Below, in pieces: positions 25,301-31,959 of a stretch of 64,000 bases of DNA. Origin of the DNA: Undaria pinnatifida. Its lineage: Eukaryota > Sar > Phaeophyceae > Laminariales > Alariaceae. Below the pieces are notes generated by a model. The model ran no database searches and was not told the DNA's origin. It worked only from the letters and a program-made list of their open reading frames with translations. Each line of letters begins with the position of its first letter. Positions within the stretch are counted from its first letter, which is position 1. The DNA is taken from the NCBI GenBank assembly GCA_012845835.1, contig JABAKD010000006.1, positions 1,906,116 through 1,970,115 of the forward strand, read 5' to 3'. Both the position numbers and the translations under genes were made by a program.

Positions 25301-25558
25301 GATTTTCAGCGAAACTGTTTTTTTGTGAGAAGAGTGTCACCTTCTTCATCACCGCAAGACACCTGAAATTTCTCCGACGACCTTGCATGGCGCTCTTGCC
25401 GCTTTTTTTTTTTTTTTTCGTTTTTTGTGTAAATCGAGCAGATACCGACGGCGATTCTGGGGTATTGCTTGTTCGAAAGTCCGATCAGCAGACAGATGGG
25501 GGAGTTCATGGTTGTGAGCATGCTGGGCGGCTTCTTGTACTCATACGCGAAGCTACAG
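822..25558 (+). CDS. GDP-mannose-type nucleotide-sugar transporter, 7 exons, 3' end missing
   Basis: Seven exons join in phase: 822-917, 17758-17976, 20961-21109, 22527-22622, 23166-23305, 24509-24600 and 25442-25558, giving 909 nt (303 codons). The product is a multi-span membrane protein of the drug/metabolite-transporter superfamily, closest in pattern to Golgi GDP-mannose transporters (Vrg4/GONST type), which exchange a GDP-sugar for GMP. Visible family marks are MSNKA near the N-terminus, FKNLTNI in exon 3, FYNN in exon 5, TSATTYAVVGSVN in exon 6 and IPTAILGY in exon 7. The start is the first in-frame ATG, with G at -3 and +4. In brown algae GDP-mannose feeds alginate and fucan synthesis, so a role in wall-polysaccharide supply is plausible but inferred. 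Odd points are the 16.8-kb first intron with a GC donor and a GALNK-like motif without its lysine. The C-terminal tail exon was not located; the substrate could be another GDP-sugar. Confidence 0.82.
1912..2050. mobile_element. TIR MITE, family E
   Basis: GTAGTGCCGGT at the left and ACCGGCACTAC at the right, with gccaaacgatttcgcaggca and ctatagcgg inside. The second copy is at 17485-17608. Confidence 0.58.
2770..2868. mobile_element. MITE, family F
   Basis: aaccgccttattggaggaag, ttatatcgggataccgcctt and atttgggggac. Confidence 0.5.
4024..4145 (-). mobile_element. Diverged (AAC)-tailed retroposon copy
   Basis: A (GTC/GTT)n run is followed by cacattagcttgcataatta and agtccgtggtcatg...ggacaggctcca. 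More diverged than the copies at 8.5 and 11.5 kb. Confidence 0.45.
4170..4232 (+). repeat. Conserved ~60-75 bp interspersed module (family C)
   Basis: cagctgtgagtacgacgaat then agggtcgatactcatctttg and caagctgcgta. Equivalent modules lie at 385-445, 16077-16150, 19358-19410, 24437-24493, 26027-26100, 47450-47510 and 55756-55803. Confidence 0.55.
5347..6511. mobile_element. Non-autonomous TIR DNA transposon with target duplication
   Basis: The element starts AGAGTGTTTGCGAAA and ends with its reverse complement TTTCGCAAACACTCT; imperfect inversion continues for about 35 bases into the AAATTTAC tract. AAT occurs directly outside both ends (5344-5346 and 6512-6514), fitting a 3-bp target duplication. 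AT-rich subterminal repeats (tracts such as gcggtaaatttttg) flank a GC-rich core. Open frames in the core show no transposase motif, so it is probably non-autonomous, mobilised in trans. The superfamily is uncertain; a 3-bp duplication would fit PIF/Harbinger-like enzymes. Confidence 0.72.
5965..6006. other. Perfect 15-bp hairpin in the TIR element core
   Basis: Arms CGGTTTAGGGCAGAG (5965-5979) and its exact complement (5992-6006) flank a 12-base loop. It lies in the GC-rich core of the 5347-6511 element. It could be a structural or RNA hairpin; role unknown. Confidence 0.8.
6995..7172 (+). repeat. ~23-27 bp tandem repeat
   Basis: Six or seven units of ccgtatgatacgtattatgt type, alternating catgtatc and tatgtttc endings. 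Confidence 0.8.
7286..7815 (-). repeat. (TTG)n tract and tandem retroposon-related monomers
   Basis: A (TTG)n tract of about 115 bases (7286-7400) is followed by three to four related monomers of about 123 bases, best seen at 7587-7711 and 7712-7815. Each has tggtccgtggtcatg, ctctaacaggctccat and tgtgcccgtctgttgcatc. The shared tccgtggtcat motif links them to the (AAC)-tailed family in minus orientation. Confidence 0.6.
8538..8656 (+). mobile_element. Short (AAC)-tailed retroposon copy
   Basis: Runs from GGTACCACCTTTGG through gtgactggagcctgtcccgt and GTGACCACGGACTTGATTA to atgtgagaacaacaa. Same 3' end as the long form but a different body of about 115 bases. Confidence 0.6.
8995..9045 (+). 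repeat. Short tandem repeat ggttcgggttatca
   Basis: Three to four units of about 17 bases containing ttcgggtta. Confidence 0.7.
9054..9175. mobile_element. Palindromic MITE, family D
   Basis: 122 bases between ATGTCGGTTGACGG and accggtaaccgacat, with gtcaagg/ccttgac pairs inside. Related copies are at 16379-16505 and 21974-22102. Confidence 0.55.
9660..10503 (+). mobile_element. Retroposon-like element, long form, (AAC)n tail
   Basis: The sequence from about 9660 is repeated in inverted form at 10619-11402 and again at 62455-63280. On this strand it ends TGACCACGGACTC...GAGTTAATGTGAGG followed by an (AAC)n tail at 10480-10503. A shared 3' end, a microsatellite tail and ragged 5' ends are typical of 5'-truncated LINE or SINE copies. 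No reverse-transcriptase motif is visible. Small open frames are shared by the copies but look like passive sequence conservation. Confidence 0.6.
10619..11402 (-). mobile_element. Retroposon-like element, long form, inverted copy
   Basis: Near-identical reverse complement of the 9660-10503 copy. Its (TTG)n tail (10618-10635 on the plus strand) faces the other copy's tail. Similarity is lost in a (TA)n tract near 11402, where the two other copies continue into a tgctccacgcagtttgcg segment. Confidence 0.6.
11403..11422 (+). repeat. (TA)n microsatellite
   Basis: A short (TA)n tract at the broken end of the inverted retroposon copy. Confidence 0.85.
11490..11613 (-). mobile_element. Short (AAC)-tailed retroposon copy
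   Basis: Inverse of the 8538 copy: a GTT-rich start, then cattacctcgcataatcaag, tccgtggtcac, and caaaccaaaggtggtac at the far end. Confidence 0.6.
11838..11990 (+). repeat. Polypurine tract
   Basis: About 150 bases that are almost all A and G (gaaaaagaaac, aaaggaaagaaaaaa types). The long pyrimidine frames opposite are composition artefacts. Confidence 0.8.
11988..12053 (+). mobile_element. 3' end fragment of (AAC)-tailed retroposon
   Basis: ggtgtgaccacggacttgat to gagttagtgtgaacagcagc with an interrupted (AAC/AGC)n tail. Only the terminal 40 bases are present, next to a purine-rich tract. Confidence 0.5.
12155..12326 (+). repeat. Two tandem copies of an 86-bp unit
   Basis: Units start at 12155 and 12241, sharing atggatgaa, atgtaaca, ctggaaccca and ctaaaagttaccgca. 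A third fragment (gctaaaggttaccgcacta) follows at about 12340. Confidence 0.82.
12487..12660 (-). mobile_element. Short (AAC)-tailed retroposon copy with long tail
   Basis: A long (TTG/TTC)n tail at 12490-12570 precedes ctcacatcaactcgcataat, caggtccgtggtcac and the caggctccagtcactctgga body. It is truncated after aataccccaggg. Confidence 0.58.
13170..13235 (+). repeat. Family G repeat
   Basis: gaaaatacgtggaagtgtgg, tgagctaaagctttattttt and ccccatccgccggagga. Also at 34706-34772, and inverted and diverged at 56100-56190. Confidence 0.5.
14322..14572 (+). repeat. Two adjacent family B copies
   Basis: Copies at about 14322-14408 and 14482-14572 share ttaacgcc, acaactggaaa, ggggacaaa and gttagtacaggg. 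A third related phrase (acggataagagca) brackets them, suggesting a larger duplicated unit. Confidence 0.5.
15449..15616. mobile_element. MITE, family F
   Basis: gtcccccaataaggtggtct, gatataaggcggtatcccga and ctataaggcggttaaggcgg. Confidence 0.5.
15662..15750 (+). CDS. Candidate short first exon inside transporter intron 1
   Basis: ATG opens a 29-codon reading MSVQLDAAAAAALQERDTQK with an acidic end (VDDDRS), finishing in phase 2 at a good donor GT|GTGAGC. GC content and codon use contrast with the AT-rich surroundings. The phase does not match the transporter exon at 17758, so it is not an alternative start for that gene. No partner exon was found. Confidence 0.28.
16077..16150 (+). repeat. 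Family C module
   Basis: cagctgctgtgagttcgctc, gggtcgatactcatctttgc and aagccgcgtgatattccggc. Confidence 0.55.
16379..16505. mobile_element. Palindromic MITE, family D
   Basis: tgtcggttgacggcactctt, ggacaaccgtcaaggacc and gccttgacgggacaaaacta. Its right end is repeated (gaccgtcaagaccgtcaag). Confidence 0.5.
16700..16862 (+). repeat. Three tandem ~53-bp units
   Basis: Each unit has aaggcaccgtgtg, agatcatgcagatcat and cggctctt. It merges into a longer gatct-rich degenerate tract to 17170. Confidence 0.75.
16863..17175 (+). repeat. Degenerate GATCT-rich tract
   Basis: Frequent gatctatatgatct and gatctgtatgatc phrases, without a strict period. A similar tract lies at 2225-2430. Confidence 0.6.
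17485..17608. mobile_element. TIR MITE, family E
   Basis: ctatagtgccggtatgtgca at the left and aaccggcaccatag at the right. It lies about 150 bases before transporter exon 2. Confidence 0.56.
17758..17976 (+). CDS. Transporter exon 2
   Basis: 73 codons, phase 0 at both ends. The acceptor follows a pyrimidine-rich tract ending tctgcag and the donor is ATG|GTGAGC. It encodes two hydrophobic spans separated by a basic loop (EIGRR) and ends in LEVMNVPM, the family's conserved stretch just before the FKNLT segment. Confidence 0.85.
18055..18078 (+). repeat. Interstitial telomere-like repeat
   Basis: (CCCTAA)n, about three units. Others are at 14694-14713, 20338-20405 (TTAGGG-like, imperfect) and 21125-21158 (CCCTAG)n. 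Confidence 0.75.
18268..18410 (-). repeat. Family H repeat
   Basis: Reverse complement of segments at 52325-52430 and 57100-57200. Shared phrases (this strand) are gcgataaaagtgaaggtgtg, ggataagagcctgctt and gggcccggatctgag. Confidence 0.48.
19005..19226 (+). CDS. Candidate exon, alanine/valine-rich hypothetical protein
   Basis: ATG opens MADANSGGPVGEGHGHIEVA and runs through an A/V/Q-rich stretch with LLQELLASQQAIAARLANV, an amphipathic helix. It could be part of a mobile-element gag-like protein; that is a guess. An 18-base phrase starting gtgaacatccctatcgtg occurs right at its end and again at about 18741, so it may lie in a duplicated element. It sits inside transporter intron 2. Confidence 0.3.
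20696..20885 (+). repeat. GACCCG-type repeat cluster
   Basis: Two or three degenerate units with cctgacccgacc and cgcgagtttttgaaaacctc. Shared with 31960-32215. Confidence 0.6.
20961..21109 (+). CDS. Transporter exon 3
   Basis: 149 nt, starting in phase 0 after cgctcacag and ending in phase 2 at AG|GTGAGC. It begins VTVFKNLTNIVIVTGDW, matching the highly conserved F-K-N-L-T segment of GDP-sugar transporters, then a second hydrophobic span ending ASYHDLNF. Confidence 0.87.
21704..21795 (+). repeat. Family B copy
   Basis: Contains gttgacgcctttataggtgg and ggaattagtatggggg, ending ctaaaggggttga. Confidence 0.48.
21974..22102. mobile_element. Palindromic MITE, family D
   Basis: Left end atgtcggttgacggtcta, right end atgccgtcaaccccgacat, 129 bases, in transporter intron 3. 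Confidence 0.55.
22527..22622 (+). CDS. Transporter exon 4
   Basis: 96 nt. One base completes the split serine codon and two bases at the end begin the split arginine codon (donor AG|GTGACC). It encodes PWGYFWMVANCCATAGYVLY and MKYATKTIKLP, a membrane span followed by a lysine-rich loop. Confidence 0.82.
22790..22927. mobile_element. MITE, family F
   Basis: gaccgccttatcgaggcagg, ttatatcgggataccgcc (partly duplicated) and ctggttgggggac. In transporter intron 4. Confidence 0.5.
23166..23305 (+). CDS. Transporter exon 5, FYNN motif
   Basis: 140 nt after the acceptor gtttcag. It reads FGMVFYNNLLTSCLLAP, carrying the FYNN motif that in Vrg4-type transporters contacts the nucleotide sugar. It ends in phase 1 at G|GTGAGC after AINLFS. 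Confidence 0.86.
23330..23522 (+). repeat. Degenerate catgatgc/catcatg tract
   Basis: About 190 bases of irregular repeats of CATG/CATC phrases (gtcatgcgtgatgccgttca type) directly after transporter exon 5. Confidence 0.55.
23525..23613 (+). repeat. Family B copy
   Basis: Contains gcctttacaaccgaaaccca and cttggaaatagtataggga. Confidence 0.48.
23821..23974. mobile_element. TIR MITE, family F
   Basis: 154 bases between GTCCCCCAACAAGG and ccttactgggggac, with repeated ataaggcggt inside. Related copies at 2770-2868, 15449-15616 and 22790-22927. Confidence 0.55.
24437..24493 (+). repeat. Family C module
   Basis: cagctgtgagttggacaagt, gggtcgatactcatctttgc and aagttgcact. It lies just upstream of transporter exon 6. 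A partial inverted copy lies at 24250-24280. Confidence 0.55.
24509..24600 (+). CDS. Transporter exon 6, GALNK-like region
   Basis: 92 nt after ctggtcag, ending in phase 0 before GTGAGT. It encodes VVGVSLNFASLWCVGATSA then TTYAVVGSVNV. The last residues correspond to the G-A-L-N-K nucleotide-sugar motif, but valine sits at the expected lysine position, exactly at the exon border. Confidence 0.83.
25442..25558 (+). CDS. Transporter exon 7
   Basis: 39 codons, phase 0 at both ends (acceptor aatcgag|cag-like context ending AG; donor CAG|GTGATT). It encodes IPTAILGYCLFESPIS, the segment that follows GALNK in the family, and a last span MLGGFLYSYAKLQ. Reading on into the intron meets a stop 31 codons later after a poly-T tract, so intron retention would give an alternative C-terminus. 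Confidence 0.82.
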
Positions 25559-26026
25559 GTGATTTTTTTTTTTTTTCGTTTGTGGGTTTTGTGTGCGATG
25601 GTGGCGATGGCTGCTGTATTTTTTTTTGTAAACCATGAAAATACACTCCAGCTGTGAGAATGAAGAGTATTTTGGTGTGTTTTTGTTATGCGGCTTGTTG
25701 TACTGTTGGTGGCACGCCAACATTAAGGTGGCATTACTCTCTTTGTGTGGTTCTGTTTTCACTGTCGCTTTTGGGTGCGTGCTATTAATAGTAGCACGCC
25801 ATCATTAATGTGGTGTTACTCTCTTTGTGTGGTTCTGTTTGCGCTGTCGCTTTGGGTGTGTGCTCTTCACGTCGAACCGTCGTGTCTAGCTATGCACACT
25901 CAGCACGGCAGAGGCGGTGCCGGGTTTTCACACTGGAGAGGTGCAAGCCATGTGGTCACAGATTACGAGACAAGAACCATACATCGCGACTAAGTACGGA
26001 TATATTGTATTAAACTATATTAAATA

Positions 26027-26100
26027 CATGAGCTGTGAGTTCGATGAAGTTGAAGGGTCGATACTCACCTTTGCAATCTGCGTGAGTGATACACCGGTCG
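26027..26100 (+). repeat. Family C module
   Basis: gagctgtgagttcgatgaag, agggtcgatactcacctttg and caatctgcgtgagtgataca. Confidence 0.52.
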
Positions 26101-26459
26101 CTCGATGTGGCCATGCAATGCCGAACGTCGGGTTATGGGAATGATTTCATCTCTGTGTGATTGTTGTGTGCAATGCAGCATAGTGGAGTCCTCCGAAGGT
26201 GTGGGTGTCGTAGAAAGGTTGCGCCAATGAAAAATCTAGACATTGAACATACCGAAGCCACTGTCAATACCGTATTTATTTTGGAGAACATCGCTTCAGA
26301 AAAAGTCTTGACCGGAAAATGTCCTCACATAAATACCTTCCATAACTGCTGAAACATTTCCGCATAATTTCCATGTTATTTACCACATAAAAATCTGGAC
26401 CCAGTTATAAAGGGGTTGCAAATTCATGCCAGGGACGTCCCGACCCAACGCGACTTCAC

Positions 26460-26990
26460 GTGACCTGATCCGACCTGACCTGACCTGACCTGACCTGTCC
26501 TGTCCTCTCCTGTCCTACCCTTGGCGGGATAAGTGGGATGCGAAACGGGCCGCGACATGTGTTCATGGAAAAAAAATCTTCGGTATCTCGCTGAGGATGC
26601 AAGAATTTTTGTGTTTGGCTGTGCCTCCTTGTTGTGGGGGAAAGGTTATGGGGAAATCTGCAACCGCTACAGTAGGTCGCTTATGTCTTTTAGGTTGCCA
26701 AAATCGCCTCGGAGTGTCTTAAGGCTGTATGCAACGCGACCCGGCCCGACCGACTCGACCCGACCCGATCCGACCTGACCCGACCCGACTCCTTGGCATT
26801 CGCTCGATGCGGTCCACCCCGACCTGACCTCACCTGACCTGACGTGACGTGACCTGCCTTGACCCTGACCTGACCTGACCTGAACCGACCTGGCCCCACC
26901 TGACCTGACCTTACCTGACCTGACGTGACGTGACCTGGCTTGTCCCTGACCTGACCTGACCTGACCTGGCCCGACCTGCCCTGTCCTAAC
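26460..26990 (+). repeat. TGACC pentamer arrays
   Basis: (CCTGA)n-type arrays at 26465-26510, 26740-26790 and 26815-26985, separated by unique sequence. The long minus-strand frame over them is a translation of the repeat. Confidence 0.8.
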
Positions 26991-27139
26991 CTTGGCAGGA
27001 AAAATGGGAATCAGAACAGGCCCGCCTGGCGGTCTTGAACATGCCCCAGCCGGCGAGTGTGGAAACCGAACTGCCAAGCGCAGAAAAGCCCTTGTTGGGA
27101 CCTCCCCTAGCGGATCAGAATCCGGATCACAACGCCTGA

Positions 27140-27920
27140 TCTCGCGCCTATATAGGGTAAGGGAAGGGAAGAGGGTTGGGTTGGCATGCCTTGGGGGAGA
27201 GCGACCGGGGCGGGGATTGGGGTGGGGTTTTGAGAGGGTGGGACGGGGGAGAGGATCCGGGGGGACTGGGTGAGTTTGCCTGGCTAGGGCAAACATAAAA
27301 GTAATCGAGCTATGGGGATGGATCTGATATCGACTGTAAAGTGGCAAGTGTGAGATCTGGAGGGGGAAACCCAAGGTCAAATGGGAGAAGGAGGGGGGGG
27401 GGAGGGGGCAGGGGGGCGGGGGCCACACCACTGTGGTGGGTGGTCGGGCGGAGGGAGAAAAATAACTGTCCGGAATAAGCGATCGTCACTTTTTTTGTTT
27501 TTGTTTTGTTTTTGTTTTGTTTTTGTGGTGGTTTGGCTCGAGTGCGAGTCGCAAAACGTACGTGAAGTTTTGGGAACTGGTTGAGGGGGGTAGTTGGGTC
27601 AGTTGGTTAGCTTGGGTGGGTTGTGGGTGGGTGGGTGGGCTGGGGTGTGGGGTGGCATCCGTGGGGGCATTGATGGGTGGGGGGGGGAGTGGGTGCCGAC
27701 TTTGAGTAGAGGCCGCGGCCTGTGGTGCCGTCTCTCCTGGGAGGCAAGGAGGGCTGGCGTGCAGGGAGGATCTCTCGCGCGTAAGGGCGTGTTGTCGGCG
27801 CTTGGAAGAGGTTTTACAGGCTGAGTGAGGGGGTCGGTGCTCGGTGGGTGGAGTAGCGGGAGCGCAGGTTTGTTTTCAACTGTTGGCGTGGGTTGGGTAT
27901 GTGGGGGGTTGGGAGTTGTG
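27140..27920 (+). repeat. G-rich skewed block
   Basis: About 780 bases strongly G-rich on this strand, with many G3-G9 runs (ggtgggtgggtgggct type at about 27625) that could form quadruplexes, and a (TTTTG)n run at 27490-27525. Confidence 0.75.
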
Positions 27921-28654
27921 CCACGCTGCTGTTTCTGATATCGTTTTTTTTCCCAGGCGAAGGGGTATACAAGGAGTTGGGAGTTTTGCTGGGCTTCTGT
28001 TGTTGTCGTCATTTTTTTTTTTACGCCCACTGGAAGCCGAGAAGACTGGCAAGTGTGGAGGAGCCGTGAACCGTAAGGCTCGTGTGGCACGTGTGGAGGT
28101 GCTGTAAACCAAAGGCCCTAAAGCAAAAATTCATAAATTTAAGCTCCAAGCCAAAAGCTTTAAGAGCAAAAGATGAAGCGCTGGAAAGCACGCTGTATGT
28201 AAAGCGAAAGCTGCCACGCTGTGGCGCTGGCAAAGTTTGCTTATCGTAAGCACTTGCTGTGCGTGGTGGTGGTGGTGGTCTGCAAGCATACGCCTCGGTC
28301 TATTATACTCTAACGGCTTGTTTTTTGTAAAAATGGTTTGAGGAAGCCGCATCAGCGCCTGCTACGAAGGGTAGAATTGTGGTCGAGGTATCAAATTCAG
28401 AGATGACTGATGGCCGATCCAGATGGCATGCTCAAGGTTTTCCAAACCGAAGCATATTGAAGGGTTTCCACACCGAGGCAAGTCCGGGGGTTTCCACACC
28501 ACAGCCATGGTAACGTTGTGTCGGAAAGGCCGATACATGTGTTTGCGCGGACGAGCGTCGCTCCTTGCGCCCTGTCGCGTTTCAATCCAGCTCTTTGATG
28601 AAATTCCTATGAAACGGTTCGGTTTGATTTGTATCCGCTAGGGTTTGAGTAAAG

Positions 28655-28960
28655 GGGGCTAGTTGGCAGGCGTTTGAGCTCTAGACATTTATTTTCGATG
28701 CAAAAATTAGTCACTTTTGTTTTTTCCCTTTTAGGATTTGGTAGTTGATGCCGTTTGGGGGGCGTTAGACTCTCGATGCCATCAACTGGCGGCCGGAGAG
28801 CTACAGGCGGCCGGCGTTGAGCTCTCGCCACTTATTTTCATCGAAGCACGCCACTTTTGTGTTTTATTTTCGGGGGTTTGGTTGGCGAGATGTGTCGGGT
28901 GGCGTTGGGCTCTAGACGCTGTTTCATGTAGCGACTGCTATCAAATAGCGGCCAGCTATC
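28655..28960 (+). repeat. Degenerate tandem repeat, ~145 bp unit
   Basis: Two full units and one partial, each with gcgttgagctctcgccactt-like and cacttttgt. It leads into the 18-bp array. Confidence 0.55.
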
Positions 28961-29285
28961 TACGGGCGGCTTCGGTAGTTCCAGGCTGCTGTAAAGCTGC
29001 AGGCGGCGGGATAGCTCTAGGTGACTGAATAGCTGCAGGCGCCTGGATAGCTATAGGCGGCCGACTAGCGACAGGCGCCTGAATAGATTGAAGCGGCTCG
29101 ATAGCGACAGGCGGCTCAACCCCTGCAGGCGACCGAATAGTTACAGGCGGCGTAATAGCTGCAGACGGCTTGATAGCGCAGGCGGCTAAATGGCGCAGAC
29201 GGTTGAAGCTACACACGCCTTGATAGCTACAAGCTGAAGGCCGGCCAGCTGCGAACGACTGAGTAGTTTCAGGCGGGCCGACGGC
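28960..29285 (+). repeat. 18-bp minisatellite
   Basis: About 15 degenerate units of the form ctgaatagctgcaggcgg. Confidence 0.8.
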
Positions 29286-29451
29286 TGGGACGGCCGAGCT
29301 TTGGAGGATATGTGGAGCTGTTGTTTTTTTTATCTATCATGGGAGGGGGGGCAGCACCGCCAAAAGCGCCGACTGCTCCCCGTTTTTGTTGTTTTAGTCA
29401 TTGTTTGAAGTCGATGTTTGGTAGAGAGGGCTGGGTGTATATGTTTTAGCA

Positions 29452-29475
29452 GGGGGGGGGGGGGGGGGGGGGGGG
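29452..29475 (+). repeat. G24 homopolymer
   Basis: 24 consecutive G bases. Confidence 0.9.
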
Positions 29476-29509
29476 CTTTTTTGGTCGTTGCTATTCCGCC
29501 TATTATCTA

Positions 29510-29940
29510 GGTGAGGGTCTTGCTTGCTGTCGGCTGGGTTCGTGGCTTAATTGGGATGCTGGTGCTTGCGTATTGCTATTCCGCGGTTAACACGAGTTAA
29601 AAGCTCGTGCTTAATGCGCTCGTGCTTAATGCTCTTCCGAGACTTTATTCCGTGGCTTCCATGGACAAGGGGGGGTCTCGCTTATTATTCTTCCGCGGCT
29701 TAAATGGGCTAAGGTGCCTTGCATACTGTCCTCCCGCGGCTTCATTGGGTTCAGGACTTCTGCTGTTTGCTGCTCCGTGGCTTTAAACCTGCTTGTTGGG
29801 ACTTCGCGGGTTAAGCACGCGGCTAAAATAAGTTTGAGGGCTTACTGCTATTGGCGGCTTAAATGGGTCCGAGGCTTATTGTTATTGTGCGGCTTAAATG
29901 GCCTGAGAGCTTGTTGCTATTCCACTGCTTAAATGGCCGG
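29510..29940 (+). repeat. Degenerate ~40-50 bp tandem repeat
   Basis: Recurring gcttattgctattccgcgg and cttaaatgggct phrases, about nine units. Confidence 0.65.
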
Positions 29941-30368
29941 CGTCGAAAGCAAATCGAAGGCCCTTGTCGAGAAAACGCTGTGATGTATTTTGTTGAAACT
30001 TGATTTGCACTCGACGAGAGTCGCAATTGTTGCTACCATAGTCACGTATTTTCTACGTAAGAGGTATGGATATGATATGATAACATGTGGCAGGAGCTGG
30101 TGTATGTAGCTTTCGTGCGGGTATAGTGTATGGCGAGGTGAATCGAAGTTTTGCCCAAACATTTGTTTCGTTGTTGCGAATGGCGAGGTTAATCGAATTT
30201 TTGCTCCCAAACGTTATCTTTCTTTTCTTTTCTGTTGCCACTCGCGAAGTGATTGGACTGATTCTACGATAGCACACCACCAAAACCAGTGATTATATTT
30301 AACGAACTTTTTTTCATTGCTGCTCGACACGAGAAAGGGTTTTATGAACAAGATGTCTTCGTGTGTAG

Positions 30369-30635
30369 GTCTTGGTTTGCAAAGGACTATCGAACGAAGA
30401 CGTGGGCGTAGCCAGGGGCGTTGTAGTTCAGGAGATACGGCCAGGAGCTAGTTTCAAAACCGGCGATTTCGTTCAAGAGTTGGGGGGTCTACCGCAGAAC
30501 GACTCATTGGCACAAGTCGTCACAGCCATGATGCCAAGAAGGCGTCACGGCTGCTTCGTCACGCTCAAAAGGCTATATGTGCTGCAGCCCGGCTTGACAA
30601 CACGGGGGTGGTTGTTGTCGTGGGTCGGAGTGTGA
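30369..30635 (+). CDS. Orphan exon with PDZ-like domain
   Basis: An open stretch follows the acceptor-like gtgtgtag. Its first 65 or so residues include GVVVQEIRPGASFKTGDFV and GCFVTLKR, which resemble the strand-loop-helix core of a PDZ domain (hydrophobic GVVV, then PGA and GD). The last third, after a possible donor at TAT|GTGCTG near 30579, looks non-coding, and the frame stops at 30635. No partner exon was identified, so gene and function are unknown; it could be a relic. Confidence 0.4.
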   Translation, partial: VLVCKGLSNEDVGVARGVVVQEIRPGASFKTGDFVQELGGLPQNDSLAQVVTAMMPRRRHGCFVTLKRLYVLQPGLTTRGWLLSWVGV

Positions 30636-30769
30636 TGCCCTGCTCGGAGGTTTATTCGACTAGGGGCTTTTTTGTTCGCTGCAAGAGGGTTGGTTGTGGT
30701 CGCCTTGGTGCCGAGGCCGACCCGTGTCAGATCTGATGGATCATTATTGGTCTCCGTGCCCTCGATAGG

Positions 30770-31420
30770 AAGCGTTCTCTTCTGGTGATCTTTTTGGTCC
30801 GCCACGTTATATCTATTTATGCTTTTGACATCAGTATTCGGCCGAAGAATCCTTTTGGTCTCTGTATTCGATCCAGTGACCATTCTGTTCTCCAGGTTCG
30901 ATCTACTGTAACAATCGTTTTGGTCTCCGTGTTCGATGCCATCATCATGGTCTCTTTGGTCTCCCTTGTTCGATGTCATGACCGTTTAGGTGTCCGAATT
31001 GGATGTAATGATCGCTTTGGTCTCTATGTTGCTGTTTTTGCATTTAACTCGCACTATCAAGTCCGTGGTCACAGGACAGGCTCAAGTCTCTCTGGAGTGG
31101 AAGAATACCTTGAGGAAAAAACACAACAAAACCAAAAGTATATTGCTTTCTAATGATTGTTTTGGTCTCGACGGCCAGACGATCTCTTTGCTCTCGCTGT
31201 TCCGCCGGATAATCATTTTGGTCTACGTGTTTGACCTAAGAACTGTTTTGGTCTCCGTAATCGATATGACGACGCACTCTGGTGTCCGTTTGAGCTAATG
31301 GTGACCCTTTTGGTCTCCGTCTTTCGATCTCTTCATACTTTTGGTCTACGTCTTCAATTCATTGATCGTTTTGGTCTCCGTGCTCTCGATCTTACGATCG
31401 CTTTGCGTTCGACGACCTCC
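30770..31420 (+). repeat. Degenerate ggtctccgt minisatellite, interrupted
   Basis: About 15 units of 30-40 bases with ttttggtctccgtgttcgat. A retroposon copy at 31020-31137 splits it. Confidence 0.7.
31020..31137 (-). mobile_element. Short (AAC)-tailed retroposon inserted in a minisatellite
   Basis: gttgctgtttttgcatttaa then ctcgcactatcaagtccgtg and ggaagaatacc...aacaaaaccaaaagta. It interrupts the ggtctccgt-type degenerate array at 30770-31420. Confidence 0.58.
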
Positions 31421-31959
31421 GGACAATATTCTGTTCTACCAACCGCGTTTTGTTTTTGCCCCTGTCTACTTTCGATGGTGGTGTGGTATGCATTGTGTGT
31501 CACATACATCACCGTTTCTGTCTGCCCGACACCTCGGCATCTTGGTCTGGACCCGGCTTCGACTCGAGGATACATGTCCGGACCAGTATCGGAACTGGCC
31601 TCGGGATCGGTCTCGGAGCGATGCCGAAGTCCTTCTATTTCCTCTTTTTTTTTACCTCAGATGCAACCGCATGCACTTCTTTTGGGACGCACAACTTGGA
31701 ATTAGTGTGCGGCATTTCTTGCACGAAGAGAAGAAGGGTTACGCTTTGCTCGCGGGTACCAGGAGTAATAGTAATGGTACCATCGAGTCTCTCAGCTCTC
31801 AGACTGACCGGCCTGACGGCCTTTTTTTCCCCCCTTCCGATTTTGATAGTTTTGAGATCTGAGATCTTTAAAATGGTCTATTTCGTCGTTTTTAAAGATC
31901 GACACACCGTGTTTTTGTCGTCTGCTGTATCCAGGTCTTTTTATGGGTCGGACCTCTTC

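Larger units (their letters stand above)
25559..30368. other. Region after transporter exon 7
   Basis: Repeat-dominated. The missing transporter terminal exon should lie here or beyond. I see no convincing exon at 25660-26020, 26100-26450 or 28000-28650. Confidence 0.5.

Noticed and set aside
26667-27431. 254-codon minus-strand open frame
   Set aside because: It is a translation of the TGACC pentamer arrays and C-rich repeats (VRSGQ-type repeats), with no domain or splice context.
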